Shown in pieces: positions 1 through 7,885 of a stretch of DNA of 10,764 nucleotides. The DNA comes from JALTBU01 sp964410645 (GTDB lineage Bacteria > Campylobacterota > Campylobacteria > Campylobacterales > Nautiliaceae), in assembly GCA_964410645.1 (NCBI GenBank), contig CAYPHV010000042.1:1-10764 (forward strand), written 5' to 3'. The first letter of the stretch is position 1, and every line of letters starts with the position of its first letter. The notes under the pieces are model-generated. The model worked only from the letters and a program-made list of their open reading frames with translations. It ran no database searches and had not been told where the DNA came from. The position numbers were made by a program, and so were the translations under genes.

Positions 1-3
1 CAA

Positions 4-28
4 TATAATTTAAACCTGTTAAATTATA
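4..28. repeat. Perfect 10-bp inverted repeat, AT-only arms
   Basis: The left arm is TATAATTTAA (4-13), the loop is ACCTG (14-18) and the right arm is TTAAATTATA (19-28); the arms are exact reverse complements. No T-run follows directly on either strand, so a standard intrinsic terminator is not supported. The arms also contain TATAAT on both strands, so an operator or promoter reading is equally possible. It lies beyond the end of the leftward bioA-htpX block, near the window edge, and what lies to its left is not visible. An AT-only palindrome can arise by chance in sequence this AT-rich. Confidence 0.35.
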
Positions 29-163
29 ATATCTAAAAAAATTTCTTTATTTATCCTCATTATATTTATTTTTTAAGGAATTATAACGAAGAGAATGAAA
101 AGAAAATGAAAAATATATTTTGATTTATAACTTAAACTATAAAATAAAAGTAAACAAGAAAAA
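29..163. other. Left-edge noncoding stretch downstream of htpX
   Basis: This stretch between the inverted repeat and the htpX stop codon holds only trivial open frames. One is a four-codon frame from the ATG at 96; an AAGGA at 74-78 is too far from it to be convincing. No tRNA, stable hairpin or convincing terminator is seen. It is probably the 3' untranslated and intergenic region of the leftward transcript. Confidence 0.4.
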
Positions 164-1045
164 TCAAACGTTATATCCTGATTCTTTTGCCACTCTTTTA
201 ATATTTTCAAGTCTTTTTTCAATAGGCGGGTGTGATGCAAAAAGTCCGCCTAAAAATCCGACTATTCCAAATGCTTTCATTTCAGCAGGAAGCGCTAACT
301 TTTCTTTTGGAATCTGTCCGAGTTTTGCCAAAGCATAATAAATTCCCTCAGGTCCGTCTATCCTGACAGCCCCGGCATCTGCTTTATATTCCCTGTATCT
401 AGAAAACCACATGGCTATCATAGTGGCAAAAATACTTAAAACCATTTCAAGTGCAAAAGATATAGCCATATAAGCAAAAGGACTTACATTTCCCTCCTCA
501 TCTTTTGGTGCCACAATATTTGCAATAAGACGTGAAATAAAAAATACAATGGAGTTTAATACACCCTGAACTATTGTCATAGTAACCATATCCCCGTTTT
601 TAATATGCGTAATTTCATGAGATATAACACCTTCAATTTCTTTTGTATCCAACATATCAAAAAGACTGACAGAAACCGCCACAAGCGCATTGCTTTTAGA
701 CGGTCCTGTGGCAAAAGCATTCGGAGGCCCGTCAAACACACCAACTTCCGGCATAGGAATCCCCGCTTTATTTGCTAAATTGGCAACTGTTTCAACAAGC
801 CACTTTTCAGCTTTGGTACTTGGGGTTTCAATTACCCTCACCCCTACACTCATTTTTGCAAGCCATTTTGACAGCATTAGCGAAATTATACTTCCGCTAA
901 ATCCTACAATTACCGCCAAAACCGCAAGACCGCTGAGTGTCTGCGGGTCTAATCTTACATGAAAAACAACTTCAATAATAAAAATAGAAAGATATATTGA
1001 AGCCATAACGGCAAGATTCATAATAATAAGCATTAAAATTGCCAT
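164..1045 (-). CDS. htpX: HtpX-family M48 membrane zinc metalloprotease
   Basis: HtpX is an inner-membrane protease with a cytosolic active site that removes misfolded membrane proteins, in cooperation with FtsH in species where it has been studied. The protein has 293 residues, the usual family length. Two membrane segments lie near residues 4-28 and 38-60 and two more near 155-178 and 190-214. The zinc motif HEITH is at 143-147 (ligands His143 and His147, catalytic Glu144). The third ligand is probably Glu219 in SRYREYKAD. The FATGPSKSNALVAVS stretch at 111-125 and the C-terminal SHPPIEKRL (271-279) are also typical. The ATG at 1045 is preceded by AAAGGAGA at good spacing. It is the last gene of the leftward block, 23 bases after the transporter gene, so its expression may depend on the bioA promoter. 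Identification is firm; the substrate is unknown. Confidence 0.95.
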   Translation of the reverse strand: MAILMLIIMNLAVMASIYLSIFIIEVVFHVRLDPQTLSGLAVLAVIVGFSGSIISLMLSKWLAKMSVGVRVIETPSTKAEKWLVETVANLANKAGIPMPEVGVFDGPPNAFATGPSKSNALVAVSVSLFDMLDTKEIEGVISHEITHIKNGDMVTMTIVQGVLNSIVFFISRLIANIVAPKDEEGNVSPFAYMAISFALEMVLSIFATMIAMWFSRYREYKADAGAVRIDGPEGIYYALAKLGQIPKEKLALPAEMKAFGIVGFLGGLFASHPPIEKRLENIKRVAKESGYNV

Positions 1046-1068
1046 ACATTCTCCTTTAAAAGTTTTAA

Positions 1069-2607
1069 TTAATTATATTTATTTTTATTAATTTTTGATG
1101 AATTTCTTATCATTAAATAATAAATAGTAACTGTTGGAATTGTTACATTAAGTACAGTTACTATTATCATTAAAATTCCAAGCTGTGAATAATTCTGTGG
1201 AACAATTATTTTTCCGTTTTCCACAACCTGCCTGCTGACTACAAAAATTTGATTTAAATATTTGGTTAATATTCCCCCGGCGGTTAAAGCAAGATTCATA
1301 AGACTTGCCATAAGTGCAAACCATGTTGCCCTTTTCCCTTCGGGTGCATGAATTGCGATTAGTGTTAAAAGAGGTATCATACTAAGCTCTGCAAAAGGTG
1401 ATTCAACTGCAGTATCGATCATTGCCACACTCCTTGGACTAAGTCCCATTGCTTGAGGAATTCCATAATAAAGCCCGATAATGGGTAAAAACAATATTGT
1501 AGTTACAAAAGTCAGCCATAAAAGTGTGTAATGGGCAGGTTTTTTTGCTATAAAATCACTAAACAGCCACATTCCCAAGATTGAGAGTATTGCGCCTATT
1601 TGGGCAAGTGTACCAAAAAACGCTTTATTAAAATGCAAAACATCAATTTCCCACCATTGAAGTCCCGGACCAACGCTCGGCATTGCCCGATATACAAAAA
1701 TTACAATTGCCGTTTTAATTATAAATTTTCTTTTTATCTCATCAATATCTTTTAAAACAATACTCAACATATAACTGATAACTCCAAGACTTACAATAAA
1801 AATAATATCCTGAGAATGTTTAAAAAGAAAAGCCAATATTTTGTTATCCCACTTTTGATATTCAGCATATCCCATTAAAACAACAAATACTGCAAACAAA
1901 AGTCCGCCGCATAAAATTTTGCAGTTAATTGGACTTGGATTTGCAACATCAAGTTTGACCAGCGTAACTCCGGTAACCGAAATAAAAGGTATTATCAAAG
2001 CAATTTCGAATACTTTTTCATAAGGTAAAATCTGGGCAAGCCATCCGCTTAAACCTGCCACCAAAACTGCGGCCAAAGATATTGCAAGCCTTCCTAAAAT
2101 CTGAACATATGCGAGCTCTTCTTCAACCTTTTCCTGAGGCTGGTTTCTGTCCACAACCTCCGTGCTCATGGTATCTGCCACAACATCTTGCAAAACAAAT
2201 CCTATAACGTTTAAAAATGAAGCTATAATATATACATTATCTTTGCTGCTAAATTGCGCCCAGCTGTGATTTCCGGCCAAACCTATTAATAAAATTGTGC
2301 CGAGTGCAATGAAACCGGCACCGATATAAACATAAGCCCTTCTTTGTGAACCGAAAATCGGAACACTGTCTACAAGCTGTCCGAAAACCATTTTTATCGT
2401 CCAGGGAATACTTATCCAGACACCAAGGGAAATCAGTGCGGAGGCTGAAAGGTGAAGCTGTTCTTTTACCCAGAATGTTTCGGCAACACCGCTTATTCCA
2501 CTTGCTCCATATGCAAAATACACCATAAGTAAAGGAAGATATTTTATTCTAAAATGTCTAATGGGATTTAATAAAGAATTTTTTAACGTTTCTTTAACAC
2601 TAATCAC
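1069..2607 (-). CDS. Folate/biopterin transporter (BT1/FBT) family membrane protein
   Basis: This is a 512-residue polytopic membrane protein, long enough for about 12 membrane helices. Two stretches match the BT1/FBT branch of the major facilitator superfamily. One is the IPWTIKMVFGQLVDSVPIFG region and the following QRRAY (67-92), like the family's PWxIKPLYGLxSDxxPIFGxRRRPY. The other is QDVVADTMSTEVV (140-152), like its DVVADA-VVE motif. Characterised members carry folates, biopterin or S-adenosylmethionine in protozoa, plants and cyanobacteria; bacterial substrates are mostly untested. The start is GTG at 2607, which overlaps the end of bioA by 8 bases (2600-2607); AAAGGAT lies just upstream inside bioA, so translation is probably coupled. 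Placement behind bioA hints at a cofactor-related substrate, and BioA uses S-adenosylmethionine as amino donor, but this is inference only. The family call is fairly sure, the substrate is not. Confidence 0.8.
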   Translation of the reverse strand: MISVKETLKNSLLNPIRHFRIKYLPLLMVYFAYGASGISGVAETFWVKEQLHLSASALISLGVWISIPWTIKMVFGQLVDSVPIFGSQRRAYVYIGAGFIALGTILLIGLAGNHSWAQFSSKDNVYIIASFLNVIGFVLQDVVADTMSTEVVDRNQPQEKVEEELAYVQILGRLAISLAAVLVAGLSGWLAQILPYEKVFEIALIIPFISVTGVTLVKLDVANPSPINCKILCGGLLFAVFVVLMGYAEYQKWDNKILAFLFKHSQDIIFIVSLGVISYMLSIVLKDIDEIKRKFIIKTAIVIFVYRAMPSVGPGLQWWEIDVLHFNKAFFGTLAQIGAILSILGMWLFSDFIAKKPAHYTLLWLTFVTTILFLPIIGLYYGIPQAMGLSPRSVAMIDTAVESPFAELSMIPLLTLIAIHAPEGKRATWFALMASLMNLALTAGGILTKYLNQIFVVSRQVVENGKIIVPQNYSQLGILMIIVTVLNVTIPTVTIYYLMIRNSSKINKNKYN

Positions 2608-3904
2608 CGTTATCCTTTAATTTTTTAATTCCTTCATAAGCAATTTTTATCATTTTATCTATTTCATTTTTTTCTATTACATACGGCGGCATAAAATAAA
2701 TAACATTTCCAAGTGGCCTTAGCAACACGCCGTTTTTTAGTCCATATTCATAAACTTTAAGTCCCATTCGTTTTTCCCAAGGATAATCAATCATCTCAAT
2801 TGCGCTTATCATTCCAGTCTGTCTTATCTCTTTTACATTTTTTAGATTTTTAAATTTTTGCATTCCCTCCCAAATATATTTTGATTTTTTCTTATTTTCA
2901 CCAATTACATCACTTTTCTCAAACAAATCAAGAGTTGCATTTGCGGCACTTATTGCCAAAGCATTTGCGGTATAAGAATGAGAATGCAAAAAAGCTTTTA
3001 ATTTTGTATAATCACAGTAGAATTCTCGATAAATTTCATTAGTAGTCAAAACACAACTAAGCGACATATACCCACCAGTCAAACCTTTGCTTAAACATAA
3101 AAAATCTGGCTTAATTCCAGCTTGTTCGCAGGCAAACATTGTGCCTGTTCTTCCAAATCCAACGGCAATTTCATCAGCAATTAATTTTATATCAAACTCA
3201 TCACAAAGTTCTCTTAATCCCTTTACAAACAAAGGTGAATGCATTTTCATGTTTCCTGCACATTGAACTAATGGCTCAATTATTAAACTGTTTACTTTTT
3301 TATGATATTTTTCAAAATAAATTCTGTCTTTTATAAGAGCTTTTTTTGCTTCTTCATCGCTTTGATTCTCTGGAATTGGCAAATGAATTGATTTTATAAG
3401 TAAAGGCGCATAAATTTTTTTATAAAGTTCTACATCTCCCACGCTTAAAGCGCCTATTGTTTCCCCATGATATGAATTTTTAAGTGAAAAAAACAGTTCT
3501 CTTTTTTCACCTTTATTCAGATAATAATGAAAAGCCATTTTAAGTGCAATTTCGACTGCGCTACTTCCATTATCAGCATAAAAAACTTTATCAAGTTTTG
3601 TAAGAAGGCATAATCTCTCACTAAGCTTCACAGCACCTTCGTGTGTAAATCCGGCAAATATTACATGTTCAAGAACATCAAGCTGTTTTTTAACTGCTTC
3701 ATTTATATAAGGGTTTGAATGTCCAAAAATATTTACCCACCAACTGCTTATCGCATCAATATATCTATTTCCTTCAAAATCTTCCAAATATACCCCTTTT
3801 CCTTTTTTTATAGGAATAAGGGGTAAAAATTCATGATCTTTCATTTGTGTACAAGGATGCCAGTTATATTTTAGATCAATTTCCATAATTTCATTGTTTT
3901 TCAT
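2600..3904 (-). CDS. bioA: Adenosylmethionine-8-amino-7-oxononanoate aminotransferase (BioA)
   Basis: BioA is a cytosolic PLP enzyme of biotin synthesis. It converts 7-keto-8-aminopelargonate to 7,8-diaminopelargonate with S-adenosylmethionine as amino donor. The 434 residues cover the whole fold-type I aminotransferase. Visible marks are the BioA-type N-terminus WHPCTQMKDHE (15-25), SSWWVN (53-58, substrate-pocket Trp pair), DNGSSA (111-116, PLP phosphate), NSYHGET (143-149, Tyr stacking on PLP), IADE (242-245, Asp244 to the pyridine nitrogen) and LSKGLTGG (271-278, Lys273 as the Schiff-base lysine). A Cys stands where E. coli BioA has Tyr17; the HPCTQM form is, from memory, common in Campylobacterota. 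The ATG at 3904 is preceded by AAAGGA; an alternative ATG six codons later has no ribosome site. It is first in the leftward block, and no other bio gene is visible. Confidence is high. Confidence 0.96.
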   Translation of the reverse strand: MKNNEIMEIDLKYNWHPCTQMKDHEFLPLIPIKKGKGVYLEDFEGNRYIDAISSWWVNIFGHSNPYINEAVKKQLDVLEHVIFAGFTHEGAVKLSERLCLLTKLDKVFYADNGSSAVEIALKMAFHYYLNKGEKRELFFSLKNSYHGETIGALSVGDVELYKKIYAPLLIKSIHLPIPENQSDEEAKKALIKDRIYFEKYHKKVNSLIIEPLVQCAGNMKMHSPLFVKGLRELCDEFDIKLIADEIAVGFGRTGTMFACEQAGIKPDFLCLSKGLTGGYMSLSCVLTTNEIYREFYCDYTKLKAFLHSHSYTANALAISAANATLDLFEKSDVIGENKKKSKYIWEGMQKFKNLKNVKEIRQTGMISAIEMIDYPWEKRMGLKVYEYGLKNGVLLRPLGNVIYFMPPYVIEKNEIDKMIKIAYEGIKKLKDNGD

Positions 3905-3935
3905 TAAAAAATCCTTTTTTACCGTCGTTTTTTTT

Positions 3936-3947
3936 ATTATAATATCA
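3936..3947 (-). promoter_or_regulatory. Putative promoter -10 for bioA block
   Basis: On the minus strand the sequence reads TTGATATTATAAT. It contains TGA-TATTAT (an extended -10) and an overlapping TATAAT at 3941-3936. Transcription would begin about 7 bases further on, leaving a leader of roughly 25 bases before the bioA ATG with its AAAGGA. No -35 box is evident, which fits the known weak -35 of sigma-70 promoters in Campylobacter and Helicobacter. The -10 overlaps the opposing rightward -10. Confidence 0.5.
3938..3943 (+). promoter_or_regulatory. Putative promoter -10 for chaperone-ftsA-ftsZ block
   Basis: TATAAT lies 37 bases before the ATG at 3980, behind a T-rich tract (3923-3935), a pattern typical of Campylobacterota vegetative promoters. 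The predicted leader is about 30 bases and carries the AAAGG ribosome site at 3967-3971. It shares bases with the opposing bioA -10, so the two polymerases probably cannot occupy the site at once. Confidence 0.5.
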
Positions 3948-3979
3948 AAATAGTATCAAAAAAAATAAAGGCTGTTTTA

Positions 3980-5416
3980 ATGATAGATTGGATGCAGACA
4001 CACAGAAAGTGGTTAATAATAACGATTTGGATAGCAACGATTGCTTTTGTAGGCGCGGGATTTATGGGATGGGGTCAATTTCGATTAGGCAAAAAACAAT
4101 CTATTGTCGCTGAAGTAAAAAATACAGAAGTTACCATTAAAGACTGGCAAAACGCATATACACAAATATTTAACAGAGTCAATAAACAAATGGGCGGTAC
4201 TTTGGACGATGCAACTGCCAAAAAATTAGGTCTTAAAAAGTTAGCGCTTCAAAAAGCGGTTCAAGATGCAATCCTTAGGCAATATGCGAAAGATTTGGGA
4301 CTATATGTTACAGATAAAGAAATGGCAAAAAAAATTATTGATGTTTTTGGAAGTGACAAAATTTATAAAAGATATTTAAGAAACGCAAGGATGGAAGCAT
4401 CTGACTTTGAAAAAAGTTTAAGAAAACAGCTTTTAATCGAAAAATTATTTTCTTTTTTAAATATAAAACCTGCGAAAGCAGAACTTTTAAGTACAGCAAG
4501 TGCATTATATGATTCTGATAATGTAGATATACAAATTATTAAAAGATCAAATTTATCTATTAATCTTAATGAAGAAGAAATAAAACAATATTGGCAAAAA
4601 AATAAAAATCATTTTTTAAGCAACAAACAGTATAAAATAGTTTTTGTAAAAATTCCCCTTAAAACAAATGCTTCAGACGAAAAGCTAAAAGATTTTTATA
4701 ATGAAAATAAATTAAACTATAAAAATGTAAAAGGAGAAATTATACCTTTTAAAAAAGCTTTAGATAAAGTTAAAATTGATTATGCAGCTCAACATTTAAA
4801 AAAAGAAGCCGTATTTGCATACAAAAAATTAAAAACCAATAATGGAAATTATAATATAACGACTGTAAACGAACATAATTCTTTAATACCTCAGGATAAA
4901 ATGAAAACATTAAAACAAAACGGATATTTAAAACCTTTTATTTATAATGATGCATATATAATTGCAAAACTTATAGAAGAAATAAAACCAAAACCTTTAA
5001 CTTTTGAAAAAGCCAAAGCTTATGTTACAGAAGAACTTATGAATAGAAAAACAAACAATAAACTTGTTGAAATTTCTAAAAAAGAATATAAAACTTTTAA
5101 AGGGCAAAATATAGGATTTGTTACAAAATTCGATATGAATAAAATAAAAAATTTATCGGTAGAATATGCCACTCAGTTTTTACAAAAAGTTTTTGTATCT
5201 CAAAATCCAAATTATTTTATACTTATTCCACAAAACAACCCAAAAATTTCTATTCTTTACAGGATTAAGGAACAAAAATTGCTTGATAACAAAGAATATA
5301 CTAAAAATAAAAAAATTATTTATAATATAAGTAAAAATATATTACAAATTGAACTTTTCAACAATTTATTACAATCTTTACAGGAAAAATATAGAATAAA
5401 AGTTTATGTAAAATAA
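3980..5416 (+). CDS. Membrane-anchored SurA-N/PpiD-like periplasmic chaperone
   Basis: A 478-residue protein with a short cytosolic N-terminus, one uncleaved membrane anchor (about 11-32) and a long periplasmic part. This is the PpiD layout; PpiD helps newly secreted proteins fold at the inner membrane. Residues 40-160 look like the SurA N-terminal chaperone domain: AEVKNTEVTIKDW at the start, then a helical run with FGSDKIYKRYLR and ASDFEKSLRKQL. EEEIKQYWQKNKNHF (198-212) resembles the hinge before a parvulin domain. I do not see a clear, conserved parvulin active site after it; residues 213-345 may be a degenerate rotamase, so isomerase activity is doubtful. The C-terminal part (370-478) is unassigned. 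The ATG at 3980 follows AAAGG. It lies 7 bases before ftsA, an order I recall from Campylobacter jejuni (Cj0694-ftsA-ftsZ). The class is fairly sure, the clients unknown. Confidence 0.8.
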   Translation: MIDWMQTHRKWLIITIWIATIAFVGAGFMGWGQFRLGKKQSIVAEVKNTEVTIKDWQNAYTQIFNRVNKQMGGTLDDATAKKLGLKKLALQKAVQDAILRQYAKDLGLYVTDKEMAKKIIDVFGSDKIYKRYLRNARMEASDFEKSLRKQLLIEKLFSFLNIKPAKAELLSTASALYDSDNVDIQIIKRSNLSINLNEEEIKQYWQKNKNHFLSNKQYKIVFVKIPLKTNASDEKLKDFYNENKLNYKNVKGEIIPFKKALDKVKIDYAAQHLKKEAVFAYKKLKTNNGNYNITTVNEHNSLIPQDKMKTLKQNGYLKPFIYNDAYIIAKLIEEIKPKPLTFEKAKAYVTEELMNRKTNNKLVEISKKEYKTFKGQNIGFVTKFDMNKIKNLSVEYATQFLQKVFVSQNPNYFILIPQNNPKISILYRIKEQKLLDNKEYTKNKKIIYNISKNILQIELFNNLLQSLQEKYRIKVYVK

Positions 5417-5423
5417 AGGAATT

Positions 5424-6740
5424 ATGTTGAGAAATATTTTAGCCATAGATATAGGAAGTTCAAAAACTACTGCAATTATCGCCAATTATGATAAAAACAA
5501 TACTCTTGCTATTAGCGGTATCGGGGTTACCCCGTCCAGAGGAATTAAAAGAGGAACAATAGTCAATATTGATCATGCCGCTAAATCCATAAAACAGGCT
5601 TTTAACGATGCAAAACGAATAGCCGGCATTGAAATTTCAAAAGCAATTATCTCAATTTCAACAAGTTATACCAAAAGTATTGTAAGTTTTGGTATAGTAA
5701 ACATTCCCGGAAATGAAATCAAAATAAAAGAAATAAACCGTTCTATTCAAATGGCACTTCATAATGCAAATATTCCAAAAGATTATATGATTTTACAAGC
5801 TATTCCTTATAATTTTAAAGTTGATGAAATGGCGGAAATCGAAGATCCGCTTGGAATGAGCGGAAGCAGATTGGAAGTTGGTGTTCATATAATTGCTATA
5901 CAAAAAAGCGGATTTGATAATATTAAAAAAACAATTAAACAAGCAGGACTGGAAATAGAAAACCTGGTCTCATCTGCTTATGCCAGTGGACTTTCTACAT
6001 TAAATAGCGATGAAAAAGAATTAGGCGTAGGGTTAATTGACATAGGCGCCACAACTGCTGATTTGGGGATTTTTATTAATAAATCATTAAGATATACCGA
6101 TACTTTAGGAGTTGGAAGTCATCATATAACCAATGATCTTTCAATTGCCCTGCATACTCCGTTGGCCAATGCAGAATCCATAAAACTTAATTTTAAAGAA
6201 CTAATTGAAAATGAAGAGGATTTAATAGATATTTCTGTTATAGGAACGAAAGAAAAACAAAAAGCATCTCTTGAAGCCATTACACAAATAATTTCAGCAA
6301 GAATTGAAGAAACACTTTTACTCTTAAGAAAAGAGATAGAAGATTCAGGATTAAAAAATAAAATCGGTGCCGGAATAGTGCTTACAGGCGGGTTTACCAA
6401 TTTTTATAATATAAAAAATATTGCATCGGGATTTTTTGATTCTTTACCTGTAAGAGTTGGTTATCCAAAAGAGATAAACGGACTTTTTGAAAATTTAAAA
6501 AAACCGGAATTTTCGTGTGTTATAGGATTATTACTTTATGGCATTAAAGACGGAATAAATTATGAAATAGATTCCAATAATAAATTTATTACAAAAAGAT
6601 ATGAATATGAATATGACTTACCGCAGCAGGAAGATGAAAAATTAAAAGAAAAAGAAGAAGTCGCATCAATATTATCAAAAGCTGAGCATAAACCTAGTTT
6701 TGTCCAAAAAATAAAAACATGGCTTGGCAATTTATTTTAA
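5424..6740 (+). CDS. ftsA: Cell division protein FtsA
   Basis: FtsA is an actin-family ATPase that tethers FtsZ filaments to the inner membrane and recruits later divisome proteins. The protein has 438 residues, slightly longer than the E. coli protein (420). Nucleotide-site motifs are DIGSSKTTAI (9-18, phosphate 1), GLIDIGATTADLGIF (203-217, phosphate 2) and GIVLTGGFTNF (317-327, adenosine). The inserted 1C domain that replaces actin subdomain 1B lies roughly at 85-165. A charged linker (about 390-423) leads to the C-terminal amphipathic helix PSFVQKIKTWLGNLF (424-438), the membrane-targeting sequence. The ATG at 5424 is preceded by AAAGGA, which overlaps the stop codon of the upstream gene, so translation is tightly linked. 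ftsZ follows after 15 bases. Identification is firm. Confidence 0.96.
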   Translation: MLRNILAIDIGSSKTTAIIANYDKNNTLAISGIGVTPSRGIKRGTIVNIDHAAKSIKQAFNDAKRIAGIEISKAIISISTSYTKSIVSFGIVNIPGNEIKIKEINRSIQMALHNANIPKDYMILQAIPYNFKVDEMAEIEDPLGMSGSRLEVGVHIIAIQKSGFDNIKKTIKQAGLEIENLVSSAYASGLSTLNSDEKELGVGLIDIGATTADLGIFINKSLRYTDTLGVGSHHITNDLSIALHTPLANAESIKLNFKELIENEEDLIDISVIGTKEKQKASLEAITQIISARIEETLLLLRKEIEDSGLKNKIGAGIVLTGGFTNFYNIKNIASGFFDSLPVRVGYPKEINGLFENLKKPEFSCVIGLLLYGIKDGINYEIDSNNKFITKRYEYEYDLPQQEDEKLKEKEEVASILSKAEHKPSFVQKIKTWLGNLF

Positions 6741-6742
6741 AA

Positions 6743-6748
6743 AGGAGG
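6743..6748 (+). promoter_or_regulatory. Strong Shine-Dalgarno site of ftsZ
   Basis: AAAGGAGG spans 6741-6748 and its core AGGAGG sits 7 bases before the ftsZ ATG. It is the most complete ribosome site in the window; the other genes mostly have AAAGG or AAAGGA. FtsZ is needed in many more copies than FtsA, so a stronger site on a shared transcript is a sensible way to set the ratio. Confidence 0.7.
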
Positions 6749-6755
6749 AAGCAAA

Positions 6756-7871
6756 ATGGATGAATTATATACTGTTAATGAAACAATAGATGGACCCAAA
6801 ATAAAAGTAATAGGTGTAGGCGGCGGCGGAAATAATATGATAAATTATATGGCTGCAAAAGGGATTAAAGATGTAGAGTTAATTGCTGCAAATACTGATA
6901 CACAAGCTCTTAAAACAAGTAAAGCACATAAAAAAATACAATTGGGAAAAGCTCTTACAAAAGGTTTGGGCGCAGGTATGAGACCTGAGATTGGCGCTAA
7001 AGCCGCAGAAGAAAGTTTTGAGGAAATAAAAGAATCTCTCAAAGGGTCAGATTTGGTATTTATTTCTGCGGGAATGGGCGGAGGTACAGGGACAGGCGCT
7101 GCAAGTATTGTCGCAAAAGCAGCACAGGAAATTGGAGCTTTGACAATAGGCGTAATTACTAAACCGTTTATGTTTGAAGGTTCAAGAAGAAGAAAACTGG
7201 CTGACAGTGGAACAAATGAATTGAAAAAAGAAGCAAATTCCATAGTTGTAATACCAAATGATAAAATTCTCACAATAATAGACAGAAAAATTGGCAGAAA
7301 AGAAGCTTTTTCTTTAGTTGATGATGTTTTATATAAAGCAGTTAGCGGTATTTCAAATATGGTTATTAATTACGGAGAAAATGATATTAATGTTGATTTT
7401 AATGATTTAAAGACTGTAATGTCACATCAAGGATTGGCACTTATGGGAGTTGGCGAAACAAAAGGGGAAAATGCAGCATTTGATGCAATTAAAACAGCTA
7501 TTGAATCACCATTGCTTGATAATATTTCTATTGACGGAGCTATGGGAGTACTTGTGCATTATACAATGCATGAAGATTATCCTTTGGTTGAAATTCAGGA
7601 AAGTATGTCTGTTATCGAAGAAAAAGCAGACGAAGATGCAGATATAATATTCGGTACAACTACTGATAATTCTCTTGAACCGGATGAAATTAAAGTTACA
7701 ATTGTGTCAACCGGATTTGAAAAAGAAAAATCCGAAAAAAAAGAAAATAAAGAAATCAAAATAAACCATATTGATGAAATGTTAAACAGTAATAGAAAAG
7801 TTGTCGGGGGAATTGAAATAGATGTAGATAATTTGGATATCCCAACCTGGCTTAGAAAAGCAAAAGATTAA
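6756..7871 (+). CDS. ftsZ: Cell division GTPase FtsZ
   Basis: FtsZ is the tubulin-like GTPase that polymerises into the division ring. The protein has 371 residues. The N-terminal nucleotide loop is KVIGVGGGGNNMIN (17-30), and the tubulin signature SAGMGGGTGTGA is at 104-115. The synergy loop NVDFNDLK (212-219) has Asp214 and Asp217 at the positions of the acidic residues that complete the GTP site of the next subunit. After the globular core (to about 318) comes a short charged linker. The C-terminal tail DIPTWLRK (361-368) is the peptide that binds FtsA and other partners; it has Trp where many bacteria have Phe. The start ATG follows a full AGGAGG site. It ends the rightward block and converges on mlaE with only 8 bases between the stop codons. 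Identification is firm. Confidence 0.97.
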   Translation: MDELYTVNETIDGPKIKVIGVGGGGNNMINYMAAKGIKDVELIAANTDTQALKTSKAHKKIQLGKALTKGLGAGMRPEIGAKAAEESFEEIKESLKGSDLVFISAGMGGGTGTGAASIVAKAAQEIGALTIGVITKPFMFEGSRRRKLADSGTNELKKEANSIVVIPNDKILTIIDRKIGRKEAFSLVDDVLYKAVSGISNMVINYGENDINVDFNDLKTVMSHQGLALMGVGETKGENAAFDAIKTAIESPLLDNISIDGAMGVLVHYTMHEDYPLVEIQESMSVIEEKADEDADIIFGTTTDNSLEPDEIKVTIVSTGFEKEKSEKKENKEIKINHIDEMLNSNRKVVGGIEIDVDNLDIPTWLRKAKD

Positions 7872-7885
7872 TTATCAAATTAATC
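7866..7885 (-). terminator. Candidate hairpin terminator between ftsZ and mlaE
   Basis: GATTAAT (7866-7872) and ATTAATC (7879-7885) form a perfect 7-bp inverted repeat with a 6-base loop, covering both stop codons of the convergent ftsZ and mlaE genes. Read on the minus strand, the hairpin is followed by TTTTGCTTTT, so it could end the mlaE transcript. On the plus strand no T-run follows, so support for ending ftsZ is weaker. The stem has only one G-C pair and would be unstable, so this call is tentative. Confidence 0.3.

Noticed and set aside
120..338. 72-codon plus-strand frame over the 3' end of htpX
   Set aside because: It overlaps the conserved HtpX C-terminus antisense and has no convincing start site. 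Its lipobox-like GGCD string is a chance reading and is too far from the N-terminus.
690..962. 90-codon plus-strand open frame antisense to htpX
   Set aside because: It is the complement of conserved HtpX coding sequence and shows no recognisable domain or ribosome site.
6122..6400. 92-codon minus-strand open frame within ftsA
   Set aside because: It is a shadow of conserved FtsA sequence, with no recognisable protein features.
6845..7273. 142-codon open frame on the minus strand inside ftsZ
   Set aside because: It lies wholly antisense to the firmly identified FtsZ GTPase core, has no ribosome site that stands out, and its composition mirrors the Gly/Ala-rich ftsZ codons.
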